From NCBI GenBank assembly GCA_021397845.1, contig CM038044.1, positions 104,530,942 to 104,594,941 on the forward strand: 64,000 bases of DNA, in the 5' to 3' direction. Of this stretch, positions 56,837-64,000 are shown one piece after another. The DNA comes from Areca catechu (taxonomy: Eukaryota; Streptophyta; Magnoliopsida; Arecales; Arecaceae). Below the pieces are notes generated by a model. The model worked only from the letters and a program-made list of their open reading frames with translations, was not told the DNA's origin and ran no database searches. The position numbers and the translations under genes were made by a program. Position 1 is the stretch's first letter, and each line of letters starts with the position of its first letter.

Positions 56837-58600
56837 ATGGGTCCAAGAAAGCACTTGGCAGTAAGGAAAAGGAGAATGGAACAAGGTCAAGGTAGCACTG
56901 AGCGACGAAGAAAGGTCAGATATGAGCGTGAGCCGACCCCAGAGCCACCTGCACCAGTGCCAACCAGCTTAGTACGGAAGAGCATTGTGAGTGGGAGGCG
57001 TGTGGACATACCTTTCTGGGATCAGCATCACTTTTTTATAGGAGATGTGCTGAGAGATGCAGGTCTGGTTCACTTCTGCACGATGACTGAGAGATTCTAC
57101 CCAGACCTCATCAGGGAGTTCTATGGATCCATGGCCACTGATGGCATTGGATGGTCAGCTACTGTACGTGGGGTCGAGATTCCAGTGACACCGGAGGTCA
57201 TCAGTCGTGTTTGGAGGATTCCACTTCATGGCACTGCTGCCACTTCGATCAGCGACAGAGAGCATGCCTTCAGATGTATTCTAGAGCGTGAGGATGTTAG
57301 TGGCATTTCCATAGTAGCCGCTAACCAGCTTTCACTGGAGATGAGAGTGCTGCATCATATCATCGCCCGTATCTTGATTCTGAAGAGCGGGAGATTCGAC
57401 TTTATCACTGAGCGTGAGCTGGTGTTGATGGTGTCCCTGAGACAGCGGACTCTCATCAACCTTCCCAGGATCATGCTTCAGCAGATGGGTGAGGCAGCAT
57501 CTCACAGGAGACTAGTTCAGCCATATGGCATGGGGCTGACACAGCTATTCAGGGAGCATGGTGTTTCATTTGATGGTATACCCTTCAGTCAGCTGCAGCA
57601 TACTGATACATATGGAGAGAAATCCCTGCATAGGATGGGATTTCGACTGATTGGTGACCGTTGGGTGCGACGAGAGTCTGGCCAGGAGCCAGATGAGGAG
57701 GATGAGATCCGAGCAGCTGAGGCAGGGCCTTCAGAGCCTACTGATCATGGTACACCTCCTCGTCCAGCACCAGAGTCAGAGACTGCAGAGCCTGAGCCAT
57801 TCACGCCACCACCCTCATCAGCTCCAGCACCTACTGCTACTGCTACACCACGGAAGACTACAGCGAGGATATCGGACTTTGAGCAGAGAGTGACTGATCA
57901 CATTTCAGAGGTCCGGACAGAGATTACTGGTGTACGACAGGAGCTACATGATCTGCGGATACACACAGATATGCGCATTGGAGCTCTCTCAGCTAGTGTA
58001 GATGCAGGATTCCGACAGATCCTCAGCCTACTGAGATTAGCATTGCCACCAGGGACTGTAGATCCGACAGTATCTCCTCCACATTCTGATGATGATGATG
58101 ATGATGACTCCAGTGGATACAGTGACAGTGATGGAGATCATCCTGGAGCAGGTAGCTCTGATGTTCCACCTGCAGATCCGATTCCAGAGATTCCCCCTTC
58201 TACTGATCCTCCTTCTACTGATCTTCCCAGTACAGATCCTCCAGCTATAGATGTGCCAGTAGATACTGAGCTTACTGAGTCACTTTTTGAGACTATTACA
58301 GGGATTCCGGATGATATAGATGAGCATACAGAGACAGATATTGATGATCCCACTGCTTATGAGCTAGTCAGTAGGCACACTCCAGCTCAGTCTACTCAGC
58401 ATACTGATCCATCTACTCCTTCTGCTACTGCTTCAGTCAGGACACCTGTGGAGCCTTTTCCTCGGACCTATAGATCTCGTAGGACTACCCCTAGGTCTGG
58501 TCCCTCTCTGAGGACTCGGAGTCTCACTCATAGGACTCCAAAATCCTCATCTAGGATCTCGGTTCCTATCTCTTTTGATATACCTTCTGATGAGGAGTAG
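56837..58600 (+). CDS. G extra 3' ORF (587 aa, intact), putative plant transposon protein-like
   Basis: ATG at 56837, TAG at 58598-58600. The N-terminus is highly basic (MGPRKHLAVRKRRMEQ, then ERRRK), a likely nuclear or RNA-binding patch. A globular region follows (residues ~50-260; IPFWDQHHFFIGDVLRDAGL, PEVISRVWRIPLHGT, NQLSLEMRVLHHIIARIL) of the kind annotated as putative plant transposon protein. A coiled coil (~340-395), an acidic run (SDDDDDDDSSGYSDS), PPSTDLPSTDPP repeats and a Ser/Arg/Thr-rich end complete it. I see no signal peptide or membrane helix, so an envelope role is unlikely. F carries a broken homologue at the same place. It stays open while pol is broken. Confidence 0.85.
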   Translation: MGPRKHLAVRKRRMEQGQGSTERRRKVRYEREPTPEPPAPVPTSLVRKSIVSGRRVDIPFWDQHHFFIGDVLRDAGLVHFCTMTERFYPDLIREFYGSMATDGIGWSATVRGVEIPVTPEVISRVWRIPLHGTAATSISDREHAFRCILEREDVSGISIVAANQLSLEMRVLHHIIARILILKSGRFDFITERELVLMVSLRQRTLINLPRIMLQQMGEAASHRRLVQPYGMGLTQLFREHGVSFDGIPFSQLQHTDTYGEKSLHRMGFRLIGDRWVRRESGQEPDEEDEIRAAEAGPSEPTDHGTPPRPAPESETAEPEPFTPPPSSAPAPTATATPRKTTARISDFEQRVTDHISEVRTEITGVRQELHDLRIHTDMRIGALSASVDAGFRQILSLLRLALPPGTVDPTVSPPHSDDDDDDDSSGYSDSDGDHPGAGSSDVPPADPIPEIPPSTDPPSTDLPSTDPPAIDVPVDTELTESLFETITGIPDDIDEHTETDIDDPTAYELVSRHTPAQSTQHTDPSTPSATASVRTPVEPFPRTYRSRRTTPRSGPSLRTRSLTHRTPKSSSRISVPISFDIPSDEE

Positions 58601-59262
58601 CCTCATAGATTTACTTATTGTACTTAGTTTGCTTTGTATGATCTGATGTATCAGTGTTTTGTGCTTACTATGTAAGCAATTTTGTAACTGAATACATTTA
58701 TACATTTATCTACATTGTGATATTTTACTGTCTGATACCAGCTCTTAGCATTTATCTTTTTAAACCCTCAAGTTAGAATGTTTTTGTTATATTGAATGCA
58801 CAAATTGAGGGGGAGCATGTATTTTATGCAACTAAATACTTCATTGTAATGGAACATAAGTTTCCTTAATATATCTTTCACTACAAAAATGGACTTTTTG
58901 ATTCTTGACAAAAAGGGGGAGTAGAGTATAAGTAAAGTATATATGAGATTCTCATGACTCTTTCTTATGAGTAGAATATGTATATATAGTATGTATATAT
59001 GGTTCTTATGATTCTTATGACTCTTTCATGGAGTAGAGTATAGTAAAGTATATATGATTCTTATGAGTAAAGCTTGTATATTTCTAATCTTTTTGACTCA
59101 TGAGAATGTTTTCACAAAAAAACAAGTAGATGAAAAGTAAAATTTTTATGGTATATTCATGCATGTAAGGATTCTTTGAAAATTTTTATTATTGCTATAT
59201 TTTGCTTTTGGACTTAATGGCATATATACTCAAGGTTTTGTCATCATCAAAAAGGGGGAGAT
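58601..59262 (+). other. G 3' spacer with repeated polypurine tracts
   Basis: Three polypurine tracts: TTGAGGGGGAGC (58806), CAAAAAGGGGGAGTAG (58910) and CAAAAAGGGGGAGATT (59249) abutting the 3' LTR. Between them are AT-rich degenerate repeats of TATATATGATTCTTATGA type (58925-59075). Multiple polypurine tracts are reported for SIRE-type elements. No gene seen. Confidence 0.75.
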
Positions 59263-60735
59263 TGTTGGCTTTGGCTTCTTAGTTTTGATGATTAACAAAA
59301 GGTTGAGTATATGTTTGGACTAATGTTTCATTTCAAGATAAAGTTTCAGGACTTAGTTTATTCAAAAAGAGTATCAAGAGTACAATGATGAAACCAAGCT
59401 TGCCTGATTTGGAAAAGAGCTTTTCTACCTTAAACAAGATCAAATTTCTCATATTGGACCTTCCTGTTAAGAAATAATTGACAAAAGAAACAAAGGCTTA
59501 GAGAAACTCAAGCATGGCACGCACCTCTCTAGAGTTTCAGAAAATTTCAGATCAGAGGTCGACCACCAGAGGTCGACACCTTGTCAAAGGTCGACCACCA
59601 GAGGTCGACTCATGAAGAGAAGAAAAGTTCAGCAAGGTCGGCACGGCAAAATTTCAGTGGCACGCTCCAGAGGTCGACCACCAGAAGTCAACACCTGTCC
59701 AGAGGTCGACACCAGAGGTCGACTCATAGCCTGAGAATTCAAACTGGGCAGAACTATGGTTTTCTGGATTTTTGCCTAAGATAAACTGGAGGTCGACTCA
59801 TGAGGTCGACACTTGATCCAGAGGTCGACTCATGAGGTCGACTCATGACATAACGGCTAGTTTTTCTGAACTTTTGATTTGATTTCTAACGGCCATAAAC
59901 GGCCATATTTTTGATTCTAACGGTCTTGTGGAGTTGTTTCAGCTTGAATGAGGTATTTAACCTCCACCAAACTTCAAAAAAGAAAAGGAGACAAAGTGAA
60001 AAAGTTTAGAGTCAAAGTACAAAGCCTTCAATCAATTCCAAGCCAAAAAGAGTGAGAAAACCAAGAGATTCCTTAGCCAAAAGCTTTCCATCTTTGAGGA
60101 ATCCAACTTTCAAGTATTTGGCATTTAGTGAGGTCCAAAGATTCCAAGAGAAAGGCTTGAAGAGTCTCCATCAAGAGCTACATCGAATTACTTTTTGCTC
60201 AAAAAGAGTTTGTCTTGTTTTATTCATTGTATTCATATTCTTTTTGTCTTTAGCTAGTTTCAAGGGAATTTGAAACTAGTGTGAGGTTTGTTGGTGAGCC
60301 AATTGATAAAACCAACTAGGGTTGCTTGTAAGCCCGAAGCCAAAACAAGTGAGTGAGGTTTGTTGGTGAGCTAATTGATAAAACCAACTAGGGTTGCTTG
60401 TAAGCCCGAAGCCAAAACAAGTGTGTAAGGTTTTGACTTGTGAGCCTGGTAAAACAAGTCGGCTGTAATCTAAAGATTATAGTGGAAATTCCCAAGTGGA
60501 GCTTGGGGAGTGGATGTAGGTGCTAGGTGCACCGAACCACTATACTTCTTGTGTGTTTGCATTGTTTTACTCTTTATATTCTTTTGCTCTTTAATTGTTG
60601 TTTTATTTTATTGCTTCCGTTGCACAATTACTTGAGCACTATCACTCTTCACCTTAGAACTTGATAGCACATATATTGCTTTAATTTTTAAAATACCTAA
60701 TTCACCCCCCTCTTGGGCACCATATCTGGGCAACA
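59263..60735 (+). mobile_element. G 3' LTR (1,473 bp)
   Basis: Matches the 5' LTR including the AGGTCGAC array (59555-59850), hairpin series (about 60290-60455) and three-stem fold (about 60478-60546). Lacks the 20-base duplication. Single-base changes include GCACC for TACACC in the last stem. Confidence 0.94.
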
Positions 60736-60740
60736 CTCTG

Positions 60741-61549
60741 CTACATACAGACAGATATAATGTAAAGTCCTTGAGCAGAATGGGCTTTCTGAAGGTAGAT
60801 GGATAGTGGATAAGAAGACTTCCAGGCTACCAACTACATATTCTGATGAGTCAGATAAGGATGATCAGACTGGTCAAGATAAGGGCACTAAGGCAGAGCT
60901 ACCAACTGATAAGGCTGGACCTTCTGAGCTAGCACCTTCTACACCTCATTCACCTATGAGAGGGCCTGCTTCTGGTGATTTGGGTGATGATCGCAGGTTG
61001 CAGTCTATCTTGGAGGAGCTCGCTACTCTACGGAGAGGTAGGGTAGAGACTGATGCTAGGATAGTGGCACTTCAGACTGAGATGCAAGATGGCTTTCAGC
61101 GGATATTATCAGTTCTTCAGTAGATCAGTACAGCTAGCCATTCAGCACCTCCTCCACCTTCAGCAGGACCAGATGATCTTGATGATGACTGTGCACAAGA
61201 AGAGACTGAGCATTTCACTGACACTCATGTTGCAGCTACTCCTACTATTGGGCTTGATACTAGCACTCAGGGACTGAGCACTGGCATATCAGACACTCCA
61301 GCAACTTAGATTTTATCAAGCACCAGCACCTTAGCATTGTATGATCCTCCTTCTATGCAACCTACACCCATCTTGATCTCTTCAGAACCTCCAACCAAAT
61401 CTAGACTTAGAGTTTCCAAACCCTCTGCTCCTGTTAAGACTAGACTCAGGGATCTTAGACCTAGGTTTCCTAAATTTAGACCTGCTCCTAGTATTTAGGA
61501 GATTGGCTCTTCTTCTTCTAGTGATGATGAGCCTAGTCCTTCTTTCTGA
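60741..61549 (+). pseudogene. F extra 3' ORF, second half
   Basis: Resumes after G with ATYRQI then a stop, and is open for 105 codons from 60806 (DKKTSRLPTTYSDESDKDDQ), ending in a coiled coil (LEELATLRRGRVETDARI; DGFQRILSVLQ) that parallels G (DMRIGALSASVDAGFRQILS). Further stops near 61121, 61307 and 61496 split a Ser/Thr/Pro-rich tail, which ends DEPSPSF at TGA 61547-61549. Confidence 0.8.
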
Positions 61550-62175
61550 CCTTTAAAACTTTATTTTTCTATATTCTTCTTGTTTGTGATACTATTTTGG
61601 TGTTCTTTAGCACTTTTGTAATGTATCACATTTTGTACTGACTCTCTTTATATATCTATATATCTTTTGAAAATTATGTTTTAATTGTTACATATATAAA
61701 TGCTTGTGAATGATTATAGTTGTATATTTTGTTGATGACAAAAAGGGGGAGAAGAGCATGAAAAATGAGAAGAGAGAGCTAAAAATAAGCATGAAAAATG
61801 AGAGAGCATGATAAATGAGAATATTATATGAGAAAGGGGGAGTATTTATTGAGCATCTATTAAAATTTCTTTCAAATAAAAAGTGAAAAGTTTTCATATT
61901 TGAAGCTGAAAATTAGTATGGTGATGATTTGATACTTGCATACAATTTTAGTGCATGACTAGTATAGTAAACTTATTGACATAATGCTTGTTGAAAAGTT
62001 TGTTTTAATACTACTTCATTTAAACATCTTGATACTTTATTTGCCTTGATACACACTACCTTGAATACACCATGATATATGTGAATATGGTACACAGTAT
62101 ATCATTACAGGTAATTGTAAAGTGTTTTAAACCTTTTCATGCCTAGTGTTTTGTCATCATCAAAAAGGAAGAGAT
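61550..62175 (+). other. F 3' spacer with repeated polypurine tracts
   Basis: CAAAAAGGGGGAGAAG (61738), GAAAGGGGGAGTATT (61833) and CAAAAAGGAAGAGAT (62161, directly before the 3' LTR, with two G-to-A changes). AT-rich between, with GCATGAAAAATGAGA repeated near 61758 and 61790. No gene seen. Confidence 0.7.
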
Positions 62176-63730
62176 TGTTGACCCCTAGAATGATTTTGAT
62201 GATTACAAAACATTGGAGCATGTATGCTTTACTAATTCTTTCAATCACTCAAAATGTTTTGCAGGAAGTATTATCTTTATATCAATTAGTTTCTATCCAG
62301 TTGGAATGTATTCCAGTATTGTATGAACTCATGTACTTTTCAAGTTGTAAAGCCCTAATTTTTCATCCATGTAATCTTGTAAAAAGGGCTATAAATTAGT
62401 AAAAAATAATTTTAAGTAGGTTAGACATGTGTGGTAAGCTCTGTGAACTATTTGGAAGACCTACTCTTGTTGGAATCTTGATTTGAAGAAGTTTGGAGAA
62501 ATTTGAAAGCTTAAGAAGAATTTTTGTAAGAGCCGACTCCTATTCTAGCATGGCACAAAGATTTCAAAGTTTTAGAAGTTCGAGCTAACTCGAGCCTTAA
62601 GAGCCGACTCGACCAGAACTTATATTTTTCCTGACCAAGAGTTCGAGCTGACTCAACCCAGAAGAGTCGACTCAACCATAATTTATGTTTTGGGTGACTG
62701 AGACTTCGAGCCGACTCAAGCCTAGAAGAGCCGACTCGTCCCGAGTGTATGTTGTTGGTGACTGAGACTTCGAGCCAACTCAGCCTTGAAGAATCAACTC
62801 CTTCAAAATTTGTTTTTGCATTGTCTGAGACTTCGAGCCGACTCATGGTTCTCAAGCTGACTCGAGTGATGGGTTTTGGCTTGTAACGACTAGTTGTTGA
62901 AATAGTTTTTCAAATTCCAAAAGCCCTCCGACGACTATTTTCTAATTTCCTAGGCCCTATAATGGCTAGTTTTGCTTGAAAACTATAAAATGAAGTATTT
63001 ATGAGAGATTAAACATTCATTCATAGATTATTCATTGATTATTCTTGGAAGATAAGGAGCATTCAAGTTGATTTCAAGTCTTTCACCAACCAACTTCAGG
63101 TGAGCATTCAAGAAAGAATTCAAAGCATTACCAACTAATCTTCATTCTTGTATCCAACCTTTTGAGGAAGTTAAAAAGCAGCTTGAAGAGCATTCAAGAG
63201 CATTTAAAGCTAGGCTTCAATTTGATCTTCATTGGCAACTATTAAACAAATTTGGTTTGTTGTAAAGTTGCTTTTTCATTTGATATATCTTGTTTTTCTC
63301 TCTAAGAATAGCAAGGGACTGTGTCTTATAAGAGTGTTGGGTTTCTTTGGTGAGCCTGGTTCTAAAAATCAAAGGGAGTTAGGTTCTTGGTTAGCCTGTG
63401 TTAAAACCAAGTATGGGTTTTCTTTGGAGATCCTATATTAAAACTAAAGTGTAAAGGTTTGGATTATGAGCCTGTTAAAACAATCCGACTGTATTCTGGT
63501 GGGGGGATATAGTGGAAATCTCAAGTGGTGCTTAGGTAGTGGACATAGGAGTGAGTTGCTCCAAACCACTCTAAATCTCTTGTATTTGTGATTGCCTTGA
63601 TTGTGTTTAATTGTTTGCTTCCGCATTGCATTACTCATCACAACACTAAAAGGATTTTAAATTGCACATACTTGCTAAAGTTTTTCATAATCCTAATTCA
63701 CCCCCTTCTTGGGAAGCCACCTAGGCAATA
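62176..63730 (+). mobile_element. F 3' LTR (1,555 bp)
   Basis: Homologous over its length to 33227-34777 with many substitutions. Retains the GAGCCGACTC array (about 62531-62870), the TATA region (ACTATAAAATGAAG, 62983) and the hairpins, including GGATT/AATCC around ATGAGCCTGTTAAAAC (about 63462-63485). Ends GGCAATA instead of the expected ACA, then gaact. Confidence 0.93.
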
Positions 63731-63735
63731 GAACT

Positions 63736-64000
63736 CATGCTTCACCAGCCCCTGGCAGAAGCCCCAGAAGAGCTGAACATCGGGGGCCACTTGTATGAAG
63801 AACATCAGTTAGTACCTCTACAGATAAGAGAGAGAGAATGAAGCAACCAAGAAGCTGACTTATCAAGAGGAGTTGGGGGAACACCGTGGAGAAGACATCT
63901 ATCAATTTCCAGCCATCCCTCTCTTGGCGGTCCAGCAGTTGGGCGAGGGCATTCAGAACCTCCTCGGCCAGCTTCCCATCCCTCATCAACCTTGCATCTT
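63736..64000 (-). pseudogene. Antisense ORF of host element E, 5' part
   Basis: On minus, from the right window edge, the frame reads DGKLAEEVLNALAQLLDRQE and LIDVFSTVFPQLL, parallel to LDRGLAERVMEY and YVDALLGILPQLF at the end of coding exon 1 in C. The intron follows: the donor that is GTAAGT in C is ATAAGT here (about 63875), and a T/C-rich stretch with TTATCTGTAG marks the acceptor (about 63815). The next exon begins and is cut at 63736 by element F. The gene continues right of the window. Confidence 0.75.

Larger units (their letters stand above)
49729..60735 (+). mobile_element. Element G: SIRE-type Ty1/copia retrotransposon
   Basis: LTRs 49729-51221 and 59263-60735 (TGTTGGCTTTGGC to CTGGGCAACA) with ctctg duplicated at 49724-49728 and 60736-60740. 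Interior on plus: Met primer site, intact gag, broken pol, motif-bearing spacer, intact extra ORF, and a 3' spacer with repeated polypurine tracts. LTRs differ by few substitutions and one 20-base duplication, so G is younger than F. Confidence 0.95.
33227..63730 (+). mobile_element. Element F: degraded SIRE-type Ty1/copia retrotransposon, interrupted by B' and G
   Basis: LTRs 33227-34777 and 62176-63730 (TGTTGACCCCT to CTAGACAACA, the last CA mutated to TA in the 3' copy) with gaact duplicated at 33222-33226 and 63731-63735. Inside: Met primer site, gag, PR-INT, RT-RNase H and an extra 3' ORF, all with many stops. B' (38029-46957) sits between integrase and RT, and G (49729-60735) in the extra ORF. 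LTR divergence is clearly higher than for C, B' or G. Confidence 0.93.
5969..64000 (+). mobile_element. Element E: old Tat-type Ty3/gypsy host element, interrupted
   Basis: After removing the insertions A, D, the A solo LTR (with B and C inside) and F (with B' and G inside), the left-over segments read in order as one Tat element in plus orientation: integrase (5969-6031 joined to 15778-16592), 31-bp and 116-bp tandem repeats (16692-17424), a noncoding spacer (32099-32682), and an antisense ORF on minus (32683-33226 and 63736-64000). Element C shows the same order: pol, 120-bp repeats, antisense ORF. The 5' LTR, gag and most of pol should lie left of the window and the 3' LTR right of it. Confidence 0.8.

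Noticed and set aside
56837..58600. Envelope-like gene
   Set aside because: No signal peptide, no membrane helix, no Cys-rich ectodomain; the protein is charged and partly disordered.
1..64000. Host gene exons, tRNA or rRNA genes between elements
   Set aside because: After all elements are removed only Tat element E remains; no other sequence is left over in which a host gene could lie.

Overview
The window is a stretch of plant (angiosperm) heterochromatin made entirely of LTR retrotransposons nested inside one another. I see no host gene, rRNA, tRNA or CRISPR array. Plant origin rests on the lineages present: Tat-type Ty3/gypsy elements with an extra archaeal-type RNase H and an antisense spliced ORF, a chromodomain Ty3/gypsy family, an Angela/BARE-like Ty1/copia element, and two SIRE-type Ty1/copia elements whose extra 3' ORF resembles the 'putative plant transposon protein' family. 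GC-rich coding in element C and the Angela type would suit a monocot, but the species cannot be read from this sequence.

Layout. The host for everything from 5969 rightwards is one old Tat element (E, plus orientation). Its integrase fragment lies at 5969-6031 and 15778-16592, its 3' tandem repeats at 16692-17424, its 3' spacer at 32099-32682, and its antisense ORF (minus strand) at 32683-33226 and 63736-64000. Four insertions break E. (1) A head-to-head inverted pair of pol-less chromovirus-like elements, A, occupies 1-5968 and continues left of the window. (2) An Angela-like copia element D (6032-15772, minus strand, duplication ctttc). (3) A solo-type LTR of family A (17425-32098), which holds a deleted family-B element (18222-31436, duplication agggt), which holds a nearly complete Tat element C (19695-31256, minus strand, duplication ctttg). 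(4) A SIRE-type copia element F (33227-63730, duplication gaact), which holds a nearly complete chromovirus B' (38029-46957, duplication taaag) in pol and a second SIRE-type element G (49729-60735, duplication ctctg) in its extra ORF. Nesting reaches four levels (E > A LTR > B > C).

State of the elements. None looks able to move on its own as read, but several are lightly damaged. D is one 1,300-codon frame with three in-frame stops. C has two stops in gag, a one-base frame change at a run of seven G between gag and pol, and one stop in pol, while its antisense two-exon gene is fully open (410 aa). B' has one frameshift and two stops. G has intact gag (574 aa) and an intact extra ORF (587 aa) flanking a broken pol. 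F and E are old and heavily decayed.

The signals least explained by ordinary annotation are RNA and cis-element patterns. The D leader has four hairpins with different stems but one shared palindromic loop. The LTRs of both F and G carry runs of small hairpins with a shared GAGCC...AAA loop, covarying stems, and a downstream three-stem fold. In both F and G, the motif array of the LTR U3 (GAGCCGACTC in F, AGGTCGAC in G) recurs just upstream of the extra ORF, followed by a TATA-like stretch, suggesting an internal promoter.
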